Source: Ceraceosorus guamensis (lineage: Eukaryota > Basidiomycota > Exobasidiomycetes > Ceraceosorales > Ceraceosoraceae). Taken from it: a stretch of DNA of 64,000 nt. How positions within the stretch are numbered: the first letter of the stretch is position 1; the number at the start of each line of letters is the position of its first letter. Location of the stretch: NCBI RefSeq assembly GCF_003144195.1, contig NW_020290028.1, forward strand, positions 62,001-126,000. The letters are read 5' to 3'. Shown piece by piece: positions 55,300 through 64,000 of the stretch. Made by a program: the position numbers and the translations under genes. The notes beneath the pieces were generated by a model that worked only from the letters and a program-made list of their open reading frames with translations, ran no database searches and was not told the DNA's origin.

Positions 55300-57322
55300 A
55301 TGTCACTGCTCTCTCCCATTCACGAGCGACTAGTCTCGAGGAGCCCGGCACTGGTGCAGGACACAGCGACAGCGACAGGTTGGACTTTGCTGGATTATGT
55401 CGCTGCTGCAGGCTTGGGTTGGTACGTGGTGATATGGAGCATCTCCATCCTCGGTCTGCGAATAGCCAAGAGGCTCTACACTCCTCCTATTCCCACATCG
55501 CCCCTCTCTTCGCTGCGAGCAGGTCAGCGGACGCCAAGCTCCGGGGTGGAAAGTGCAACGCCCGCAGCGCCAGGCGTCTCCATCCTTCGACCCCTTGCTG
55601 GCCTGGATCACAACCTTTGGTCAAACCTGGCTTCGTCTTTCGAGCAAAGGTATCCAAAAGACTCGTTCGAGATCATCTTGAGCGTAAAAGATGAGCAGGA
55701 TCAGGCATTGGAAGTGGCCAGAGATGTGGTTGCCAGGTATCCGCAAGTGCAGAGTCGCATCGTCATTGGTGAGCAGCGAGTCAGCGTCTGCTTTTGCGTC
55801 AGTCGGGACATGAATGGCCATCCTTCCTCGCTGCGGCCTTGCTGACCCGTCGACGCTGCTCCATGCGCACATGCATCCACCCTCAGGCGACGAGGAAGCA
55901 GGAGTAAATCCAAAGATCAACAATCTGGTCATTCCCTACAGCCTGGCCCGGTTCGACATCATTTGGGTGCTGGATTCCCAATGTTGCCTCTCTACGACGG
56001 CGCTAGGTCGAGCAGTGGACGCTCTGACGCACTCTACGCCTCCCGTTCCCTCTCCGCGCTTCCTTCGGCGTCTCTCCATCTTTGGCGGCTCAGCCTATGC
56101 ACGCACATCCGGCTCCAACGCCAAGGTAGGATTGGTTCATCACGTTCCTCTCGCCACTTCCGCTTCGAACAATTGGGGCTCGCAAGTGGAACAGGCTTTC
56201 TTATCCACCAATCATGCGAAAATGTACCTCGCTCTAAACGCGCTGGCCATCGATAGCTGCGTCATGGGCAAGAGCAACTTGTACAGGAAGAGCGATTTGC
56301 AACGAGTGCAAGACGAATTTTTCGGTGTGGATGAAGGAGGTACTGGAGGAGAATCAGGCGCTATTGGGAGCAGCGCTTTCGAAGCGGACGCTGTTCGCCA
56401 TGCGGCCTCGTCCCTTGGCTCGTCCACGGCCAACAACGATTCAGGACCAGCAGGATCGCAGGAAATGGGCCTCAACGCTTCGGTCTCAAAGACGACGTCT
56501 AGAGCCCTGGCTCGCTTCTCCATCTTTTTGGCAGAGGATAATATGCTGGCTCTCTCCCTATGGCGTCCACCGTTATCGCTGCACCACGTAGTCTCGCCAG
56601 GCGATGCTGTGTGCACCTCTGTGGGTGGCATGAATAGTCTGTGGACGTACGCGAGCAGACGAATGAGGTGGATAAGGGTGAGGAAAAGAATGGTGCTGGC
56701 TGCGACCATTGTCGAGCCTTTTACAGAGAGCATCGTCGCCGGCTTGGTAGCTCTCTTTTCCCTGAGAAGACTGCTGCGAGCTTCCTCCCACCTGTCCGCG
56801 GATCGCACAGAAGAGAATCACCTCAACGCCACCAATGTCTGGTCTGTCGTGTTTTTCTTGACGCATGAGCTGGCTTGGCATACGATCGATGCGGCTGTCA
56901 TGAAGAGCTTGAGAAGAGGAGAAAGTCTACCACCTGACCAAATGCCAAGATTCAGAATAGCTTGGATCATCAGGGAATGCCTCGCCCTTCCCATCTGGAT
57001 CTGGGCAATGTGCGGCAGTACGGGTGAGTGTAGTGGCCACCTGCGAGCGGCCACACCTCGAAAACGTCACAGTCCATGTGCCTGCCTCTCGCTCTTCCTT
57101 GGCTGGTAAATGGCCATCCACATTTTACTTACCATCATCTCTTCCTCTCTCCTTCTGGGACCACTTTCAATAGTCACTTGGAGAGATCAGAGGTTCAGGA
57201 TTTTGCCCAACGGCAGAGCGGCACACGCTGCTGCTAGCCCCACGCCCTTCTCTTTCGCCGCGTCTTGGCTGGGCCTCCCACGTCGTAGCAAGAAAAACTA
57301 CTCGAGGCTCGACAACGACTAA
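55300..57322 (+). CDS. Ceramide glucosyltransferase (GT21)
   Basis: Transfers glucose from UDP-glucose to ceramide to make glucosylceramide in the Golgi/ER membrane. Model: join(55300..55768,55887..57023,57174..57322), 584 aa. One N-terminal membrane segment (about 29-53) precedes VSILRPLAGLDHNLWSNL. The processive-transferase motifs are visible: D1 in SVKDEQD, D2 in DIIWVLDSQ, D3 in FLAEDN, and RRMRW (the (Q/R)xxRW motif). KVGLVHHVPLA, STNHAKMYLALNALAIDSC and GKSNLYRKSDL are family signatures. C-terminal hydrophobic segments include one at LVALFSLRRLL. After the last intron the sequence TVTWRDQRFRI matches the conserved fungal tail. D2 is followed by Cys-Cys (DSQCCLS). Confidence 0.94.
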
Positions 57323-57736
57323 TTGATGGCACCTAGCCGCGAGCACAACTGCACTCCAAAGCGCTCCTGTCTTCGCGCCGATGATGTTTGCCGAGGCGAG
57401 CACCACTGACAACGCTGTATCAATATCATCTCTTCATTTCACCAACGTGATTTCATGAACATAAGAAAAGAAAAGACGATGGTGGACCTTACAGGGCGAT
57501 CGAGGTGCGCGGGACTCGTGTGCGCTCTACTAGGAAGATCGCAAGACTAGTGGGAGCACGTAGAAGGCTGTTTGTACCGTCGATCATCCATCGTCTTCCG
57601 GCTTTGGTCGCTTTCGTCCACCTGACGAGCGACTGCGGCAAATGCGGAGAGAACACGCTCTGTGGTATTGAGCTGCGCGCGCTTCAGAAGAGCGCGCGAC
57701 GCTGCTTGAGCTAAAGATGGGTTCAAGTGAAAGCTG
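57323..57736. other. Convergent intergenic region
   Basis: About 410 bases between ceramide glucosyltransferase and the secreted-protein gene; no feature seen. Confidence 0.5.
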
Positions 57737-59398
57737 TTAGATCAAGCCTCTGCTCGACTCGAGGCGATCAAACTCGGACGCCCGCTTCGCCTCGTATCTC
57801 ACCTCGAAGAAGGACAGATGCGCCGCGCGAGATCTCTTGCGCAGGGGAATGGGAACGTCGTACGAGGAGCCGTAAGCGCCTCTTTTGCGCCTTGTACCCG
57901 CGCTCGGCTTGCTCGAGCTTCTGCGCCGACGCTGCGGTTCGTGATGCTCTTCGTCGGCGCGAGGATGAGGATACGAGTCGCGTAAATACCAATGCTTCTC
58001 CTCCTCCTCCTCCTCCTCGTCACGCTCTGCGAGATGGTGCGCATCGGAGCCAGAGGCGTGTCGACGATGAACGTGATGGTCCTCGCCGTCGCCGCGAGAA
58101 CGTTCGTGTAGGTCGTCGAGATGCTCGCTCAGCTCATGATGATGATCGTCACGGGCGTCGGAATGGTCTCCACGGCGATGCAGCTCTTCGTGGACTGCTT
58201 CCTGTCGACCATCATACCCTTCTGCCTGGTGAGCGTCATCGTGGTGACGTTTGTGGACGCTGTGTACTTGCTCCGTTCCATCGTTCCCGTGAGAGCGCTC
58301 GTGTAGGCGGTTGGCATGATCCTCCAGCGCACCATGGTGAACGTGATGAGCGTTGGAATGGTCTTTGTGACGATGCATTTCTTCGTGCGCCGCTTCGTGT
58401 CGCCCATCGCTCTCTGCTACATGGTGGGTCTCAGCATAATGAGGTTTGTGAACTTCGTGCTCGGAAACGTGCCGCTTGACGTGCCCGTCGCGATGCTCTT
58501 CACCACGCTCTGCATTCTCTTCTGCATGCTCGTGTCGCTTATGGCGCTGCTGCTCTGCTGCTCTGCGGTTGCGATCTTCCTCCGACAGTTTCCCTGTCAA
58601 GCTGTGACCGTGGCTCTTGTGCTCGTCACCTTTCTTGTCGTCCTGAACGAGGGACGCCAGACCGTCTGCCTCTTTCTCTCGCTTCCAATGGTGTTCTTCG
58701 GCATCTAGACGCTGCTCGTGCTCTTTCCTCCTCCCACCCCCATCTTCGGCATCACCTTCTTCCGATGTGCTCCCACCTCCTGCGCCTTTCGATTCTTCGG
58801 TCGAGCGCTCAACCAGCTGTTCGAGTTTCTCATGCGGGACGTGCTTGCGGACGACTTTGTCTAGCTCTTCTGCAGACCTCTCATGCAGTGGCAAAAGGTC
58901 CCGTAAGTGTAACTCGTGGTCGTCGTTGTGATGCGCGCGTTCCTCTTCTAATCGCTCGTGCTCCGTTCGCTCATGCGAGCGCGCGATGAATGTATGATGA
59001 CCGGCATCGTGGTGCTCTCGACGGTGAAGCCCGCCCGAGTGATCCTCGTAGTAATCATGACGACCGTGGAGATGCTCAATCTCTGGATAGTCGTGGTGTC
59101 GCTCGGATGCGTGATGCTCATCCTCGCCGTAAGCATATCGACGGTGTAGATCGTACTCTGCATCTAAATGCGCTTCTGCGCCCGATTCATGGCGGTTCTA
59201 CATATTCATGAAGACGAAGGGAGGATTGTCAGAAGACTTTTCGCATGCCATTCGTCTCGTACTCACCGCAAGTTCGTCTTCATGCATCGCTTCTGCCATG
59301 GCTAGCTCGAAAGAGCGTGGAATGACCGGGTGCGCAGAAGACACCATGACAAGAGCAAGGAGCGCCGCTAGGCTGGCCAAGGACTTGTTGAGTCTCAT
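57737..59398 (-). CDS. Secreted His/Glu/Arg-rich repetitive protein with dibasic sites
   Basis: Function unknown. Model: complement(join(57737..59197,59267..59398)), 530 aa with one 69-nt intron after codon 44. A clear signal peptide (MRLNKSLASLAALLALVMVSSA, cleavage likely near SSA-HP) starts the protein. The rest is extremely charged and almost without hydrophobic or Cys residues. His-rich segments (EDEHHASERHHD, HHDAGHHT, DDHHHELSEHLDDLHERS) alternate with dibasic pairs (LHRR, VHKRHH, VHRRHA, LHRRG), which could be Kex2 sites in the late Golgi. Imperfect units of the form HERS..G..EQVHSVHKRHHDDAHQ recur. A Glu run is encoded by a CTC microsatellite near 58000. It resembles in layout, not in sequence, repetitive Kex2-processed smut wall proteins. 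Metal binding by the His clusters is possible. Confidence 0.8.
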
Positions 59399-60489
59399 CG
59401 TCGTCGCTGATTTTGAGGAGGTGGGTATGTTGAGACGTGATTGGGAGATGCTCGAAGCCTAAGAAGCGCTTTGAGGAGGCAAATGTGGAAGTCTGTGAAG
59501 CGCTGATCAACAGCGGTAAGAACGACGCGGGTGCTTTATGACGATGCCAGACCTGCCTCGCTGTGGAAAGCTAGCGCTTTATAAAGCCCTCATTCGCGGC
59601 CTCACCTTGGGCCAGGGGCAGCGCGTGTTGTCAGACCGATGCCACTCACTTCCGCAGAGCGCCCACTTCGCGAAAGCAATGGTGGCAATGACAATTCTCG
59701 TCACCTCAAACGCCTTTCCGACGGCCTGAGCCTCGAGCACACCTTCAGCCTTACTCGAGGCCTCTCCACAATGACCACGAAGGTATACGTCGTGACAAAA
59801 TGTGGCGTCCGCCGGGTGAGCTAGGTGCCGCAGTGTGAGTGTTGGTTCAAAGGCCTACATGTATGAACCTTGGCAGCGGCAGGCTCGCGGGGAGCGTAGG
59901 ACTCGCTTTCACCGCGGGGCAATACACGTCGGCGCTTTGGCGTCGGCGTTAACGCGGCGCCGATGAGAAGAGAGAGGCAGAGAGTACGTCACTGCCCACA
60001 TCAGAGGTTCCGAGAGCTGAGCGTGCTCGTCGGCGTTAAATGAACTTCATGACGCCCTTTATATAGGTCCCTGATGCAATTCTTGCTGAACGCGATCAGC
60101 CGTAGTCATCGCCGCCCCCGTGACCGGCCATATAGCGCTTTTCCTACGTGCTCTCGACTCAACTCGTCTCTGCACTCCTGGCTAGACGGTTCGGATAGGG
60201 GCAGCAGTCAATGTGCACAAACAGAGCCGTAAGCGGTGGTGAGTGATGAGCAGGAACATCGGCAATCACTGAGTCGGTGCCACCGAAAGTAGTGCGAAGC
60301 CTCTCACGCCAGGCCGGATGGCAGTATGCAACGAGCCCAGCAGAGGAGACTTCCAGAATTGATTGGTGGCAAAATGCTTTCGCGCACGCTCGAGGTGTAT
60401 GTACAAAGTCGATGCCAAGTAGAAGGCCGCTACCTAGCATATGTCCGAGGGCGTAGGCCCCTCTCGCGCCAGGGACTCAGCATTCGTAA
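59399..60489. promoter_or_regulatory. Upstream region of the secreted-protein gene
   Basis: About 1.1 kb between its start and the 3' end of the WW-domain gene. GCGTTAA-type words and a TATATA-containing patch (about 60058-60066) are seen. No coding signal. Confidence 0.45.
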
Positions 60490-61517
60490 TCAGAAGTCGC
60501 CACCGCCATCGTCGCCGCCGCCAAAGTCACCGCCATCTTGACCGTCGTTGTAACCGTCGGCGTAAGCATCATCTTGAGCGTTGTCGAAGGAGTTGGCAAG
60601 CATTGCACCACCAAGCACTAGAGATTGAACAAAGCGGCACGACCAGGTCAGTCGATGCATTCGGGTCTGGACCACGCCTTTCTACTCACTACCAGCTCCA
60701 AGACCGAGCGCAGCTCCACCGCCAGCGCCCAAGCCGCCTCCAGGTCTTCTGCCTCCTCCTCCAAACATGCCACCACCACCACCACCAAATCTGCCTTGTT
60801 GCATAGGTTGTTGCGCATACATGGGTTGTTGGGGGTATCCCTGCTGAGGATACTGGCCGTACGGTTGTTGGCCATACGGCTGCTGGCCGTACTGAGGCTG
60901 TTGGCCGTACGGGACCTGTTGTTGAGGGTATCCTCCACCTTGAGTGGGGGGAGGTCCCGTAGGAGGAGCGTAGTTCTGCGCGCGATTTGAGCCTCCTTCG
61001 TCGTTGGGGTGAACCCAAATCGACCTCGGTGGATTTGCTCGTGTGTCTACGAAAAAGTTGCGGCTGTAGCTGTTCAAGGAGAAATGAGGGGCCATCAGAA
61101 GCAGGGTCGGTGGTAAGCCTTTGCACCAGAAGCGCGCTCGCGATTATCGCAACCGTGTCCGCCAAATCGCGCGCGACTCCAACGGCCTTCTTGACCGACC
61201 ACAGGATAATGCTGCGTCACGCCTTGATCGCTCCAAACTCACTTGCTGTCCCACTGCTTGATCCAACCCTCTGGCAACGGCCTATCATCTCCTCCACCCT
61301 TGTTGTCGCTGCTGGCGTGATTCTGGCTCTGAGGGCTTTGGGGATATGCAGAGGGAGATGAAGGATATCCGCTCTGTTGAGGATAGCCACCTTGTTGAGG
61401 ATACCCACCTTGCTGAGGGTAGCTGTTCTGAGGAGGATATCCGCCGCCGCCGCCGCCGCCTTGGTAAGGTGGCGGTCCTCCACCCGCTTTGCCAGCTAAC
61501 TTGTCTAGAAAGCCCAT
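60490..61517 (-). CDS. WW-domain protein with PYGQ-rich and Gly/Asp-rich tail
   Basis: Adaptor-type protein of unknown role. Model: complement(join(60490..60617,60690..61069,61243..61517)), 260 aa, introns of 72 and 173 nt; the second splits the WW domain. N-terminal MGFLDKLAGKAGGG is followed by a PPPY motif (15-18) and YPQQGG repeats. The WW domain (about 79-113) has LPEGWIKQW, then SRNFFVDTRANPPRSIWVHP with both signature tryptophans and the closing proline. A PYGQQ/PQQG repeat region, a poly-Gly segment and an acidic DGGDFGGGDDGG tail complete it. Such fungal proteins resemble yeast Wwm1. A WW domain binding PPxY suggests self-association or binding to PPxY proteins, one of which is encoded at 10987. 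Confidence 0.88.
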
Positions 61518-62703
61518 ATTGCGTGTGAGCGTGTGTGCAGTGATGAGCTTCGAATGGTGCTTGCGATTACTCGATCAGAGGGCCTCGACGTTTGACTTTG
61601 CGTGTCAAGGTGTGGGTAGGCTCGAAGTCAGTTGTCGAGTACGCCACAAGGCTGAGGAGGATGGAGATGGCGTGAGGTTGCAGCGCTCTGGATAGCCTTG
61701 CCCGCTTGCGGACCATCCATCCGATTCCGTGCTTCGCGGAAGCGCGTGCGCTCGCTCGATCGCTCCACATCATCGTGGATGCGCGCGCGGGCGCGCCTCA
61801 CGTTCAGATTCGTCGCTGCTGCATGCATGCACGCCAAGAGAAGCTGAGCGAGTAGGTGTCTCTCTCTCTCTCTCTCTCTCTTTCGGGCCTCGACTTGTCA
61901 ACGTTGAATGTCTGGAACATCCGTGACTATTCGTGATTCTTCAGTCTGAGCCTCCTCCCACGCCTTTTTCTTAGCGCACCAACGCGCGGCGCGCTGCAGC
62001 GACACGACTTGGCCATATCATGCCGCTGATGGATGGATAGACGTGCACCGCCACGCTCTACTCCACACTTTTGACTGTATGATGGCTGCTTTGCGATCGA
62101 TGCGATATCTTTATAGGACACGCGCGATAAGCAGCAGCACTCACGACTCGCGCGTGACTCACACTCATGGCCGCATGCCCACGGGCAAGCATGCACGCTC
62201 CCATGCGACGGACATGTCGACTTCAGAATGCCAAACGACCCACCAATAATATTCTTGACTATTATACCGATACTTCATATGACATCCTCATTTTATGCCT
62301 CGTGAGTAAGGACCTATTGCCGACCCACCAAAAAATCATCACAGCACTAGCGCACGAGCCTTGTGGAGTATCGCCGCGAACGAGGGAAGGCGTGCCCAGC
62401 TCCGGGTGATACTTGCCATTCTGGTCGGATGCCAGCTCAAGTGCGCTGCCGCAACGCACAGAAGGCAGTCAATTAGGTCTTTGCCTCATGTTCAAGAGAC
62501 CACATTGCAGCGCATCTCAGAAACTCCCAAGTAGATCCAGCGCCTGACCACCTCTACTTGAAGCATTTGGTCCTTTCAGCTCTCCTTCCAAGAGCATTCC
62601 TTCTCTGTCTCTGACACTGATCGCGCAATACGGCTGCATTCCAACAGATAGCGGGATCGATTGCTGGAAGGTTGTAGTGACATCCTACCATACAATATAA
62701 GGC
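61518..62703. promoter_or_regulatory. Divergent region between WW-domain and guanine deaminase genes
   Basis: About 1.2 kb with a CT microsatellite (61859-61881) and TCACGA words near 61927 and 62138-62160. No gene recognised. Confidence 0.5.
61859..61881. repeat. (CT)n microsatellite
   Basis: About eleven CT dinucleotides on the plus strand. Confidence 0.9.
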
Positions 62704-64000
62704 ATGGCGCACTCCGGCCCGCGGCCTGTGCCGGCTAATGCAGGAGCTTCCTCAGGCAGCTATAGAGAAGCGGTCCCGGAATACGCGCCATCTCCTTCAC
62801 TTCGACCAGCCCTACCCGCCCCCTCTCATCTTCCTAAGCGAGTGTTTGTGGGTAGCATAGTGACTCCTGTCAACTTGACTCACCTCAGACTCATAGAGCG
62901 CGGTATCCTGGGCGTCGGAACGGGCGGGGTGATTCGGTTCGTAGAGGATCTGGCGGAGGTGGAGCTGAAGCTGGCTCAAGAAGAGGCGCGACAAAGCGCC
63001 TTTGTGGCTGAGGAGGAGGCGAGAGGTCGATCGCAGCACAGACAAAGCCGTGATCAGTTCAAGTCTCATGCTGGGACGGATGAGGACAGCTCAGGGCACA
63101 GCGATGACGAGAGCCATGAGGAAGGAGGGACCACCCCCGGGGCGCCTGCGAGGAGTATGACTCCAAAACCGCTACCAGTGCTAAGTAATGGCAAGACACA
63201 AACGTCGCAGCTTCCCACTACCTCTACGCGGGATGTATCAGCCGGCGGTCTTCAGAATGGTTCAAAGCGAGAAGTGTCGCTCCCACCCCCTGCATTGCCG
63301 ACGGACATGCCACTGGACTGGACGACTCAGACCGCTGCTGCACGCGAAGCTTCTGCATCGCGGTCGCGCTCTGTGGGCATCGGACTGCCACCCTCCCAAC
63401 AACAAGCACTGGAGAGGAAAGCCATTCTCTACGTGGTCAAGTCACACGGATGGAACATCGCAGATTGCGAGGTCGTGCGTTTAGATCCAGGTGCATTCTT
63501 GCAGCCGGGCTTCATCGATACGCACACGCACGCATGTCAGGTACCCAATCTTGGCCTTGGTCAGCAGTACGAGCTGCTAGACTGGCTACAGCACGTCACT
63601 TTCCCCAGAGAAGCGCGCTTCGAGGATCCTGTGTATGCACGCAAGACTTATGACAGCGTTGTCCAGCGGCTGCTGGACTCGGGCACTACGTGCGCCGCCA
63701 TCTTCGCCACAATTCATCGTGAGTCAAGGGCATACCCTTCGGACCCTGCTTCTATGCTGACCCGGCTACTATCCACCCGTTTGCAGAGGAGGCTACGTCT
63801 ATTTTGGCGGAGATCTGTAATGACAGGGGAATGCGCGCCCTTGTGGGTAAATGTGCAATGGACAGGAACGCTCCTATCAATTACATCGAAAAGGTCGGTA
63901 TGCATTCCCATCAGAGGTCTACCGATGCCTTGACTCCCGCTGACTCGGCGTCATTTGTCGCTGCGCAGAACGCTAGCGTATCTCTCGAGGCGACGAAGAC
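62704..64000 (+). CDS. Guanine deaminase (partial, 3' end beyond window)
   Basis: Zinc-dependent amidohydrolase converting guanine to xanthine in purine catabolism. Model: join(62704..63718,63787..>64000); the 68-nt intron keeps phase. The N-terminal beta domain (KRVFVGSIVTPVNLTHLRLIERGILGVG, split here only for description) is followed by an unusual acidic Ser-rich insert of about 130 residues. Then comes PGFIDTHTHACQVPNLGLGQ with the HxH zinc ligands (about 273-275), YELLDWLQHVTFPREARFED, and after the intron SILAEICNDRGMRALVGKCAMDRNAP. The window ends before the remaining metal ligands, so completeness cannot be judged. A very short intron near 63895 is conceivable, but the frame is open without it. 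Confidence 0.92.

Noticed and set aside
63892-63912. A 21-nt intron in guanine deaminase (GTCGGT...CATCAG)
   Set aside because: Far below the usual intron size here (about 60 nt or more), and the frame is open without it.
1-64000. CRISPR arrays, operons, ribosome binding sites, prophage
   Set aside because: The sequence is eukaryotic (spliceosomal introns throughout); the tandem repeats present lack the repeat-spacer pattern.

Overview
This 64 kb window is nuclear DNA of a basidiomycete fungus, most likely a smut relative (Ustilaginomycotina). The genes carry many short introns (about 60-175 nt) with GTGAGT/GTAAGT-type donors, coding sequence is GC-rich, and there are one-to-one homologues of housekeeping proteins (VPS9, SYF2, ARL1, RAD54B/RDH54, RAD4, COG7, RPF2, ceramide glucosyltransferase, guanine deaminase). 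I cannot name the species. Gene models were built by reading splice sites by eye and checking that every exon junction keeps phase; none is confirmed by RNA.

Layout. 1-16.2 kb is an ordinary gene-dense block: VPS9 (-, C-terminus cut off by the window edge), SYF2 (+), annexin (-), PRKRIP1-like splicing protein (+), a membrane-anchored beta-solenoid protein (+) and ARL1 (-). 16.69-27.35 kb is a gene-poor accessory island. It is bounded by a 115-bp inverted repeat with only two mismatches between arms. An intron-containing tRNA-Ala(UGC) sits directly inside its left arm. It carries two tandem, degenerate copies of a large unrecognised gene, a zinc-finger gene and several tandem repeats. 27.8-41.2 kb returns to core genes: RAD54B/RDH54 (+), a UXT-like prefoldin (-), RAD4/XPC (-) and COG7 (-). 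41.8-64 kb holds a TMCO4/DUF726 protein (+), RPF2 (+), a Zn2Cys6 regulator (-), ceramide glucosyltransferase (+), a His/Glu-rich secreted protein (-), a WW-domain protein (-) and the 5' part of a guanine deaminase gene (+).

Functional themes. Golgi/endosome traffic: VPS9 (Rab5 GEF), ARL1, COG7. RNA processing and ribosome assembly: SYF2, PRKRIP1-like, RPF2. DNA repair: RDH54 and RAD4, separated only by the small prefoldin gene. Cell surface and lipid: glucosylceramide synthase, annexin, the secreted protein and the single-pass beta-solenoid protein. Intergenic DNA repeatedly carries short TCACGA(C/T)T-like motifs on both strands. The most unusual object is the tRNA-anchored island with its unknown tandem gene family.
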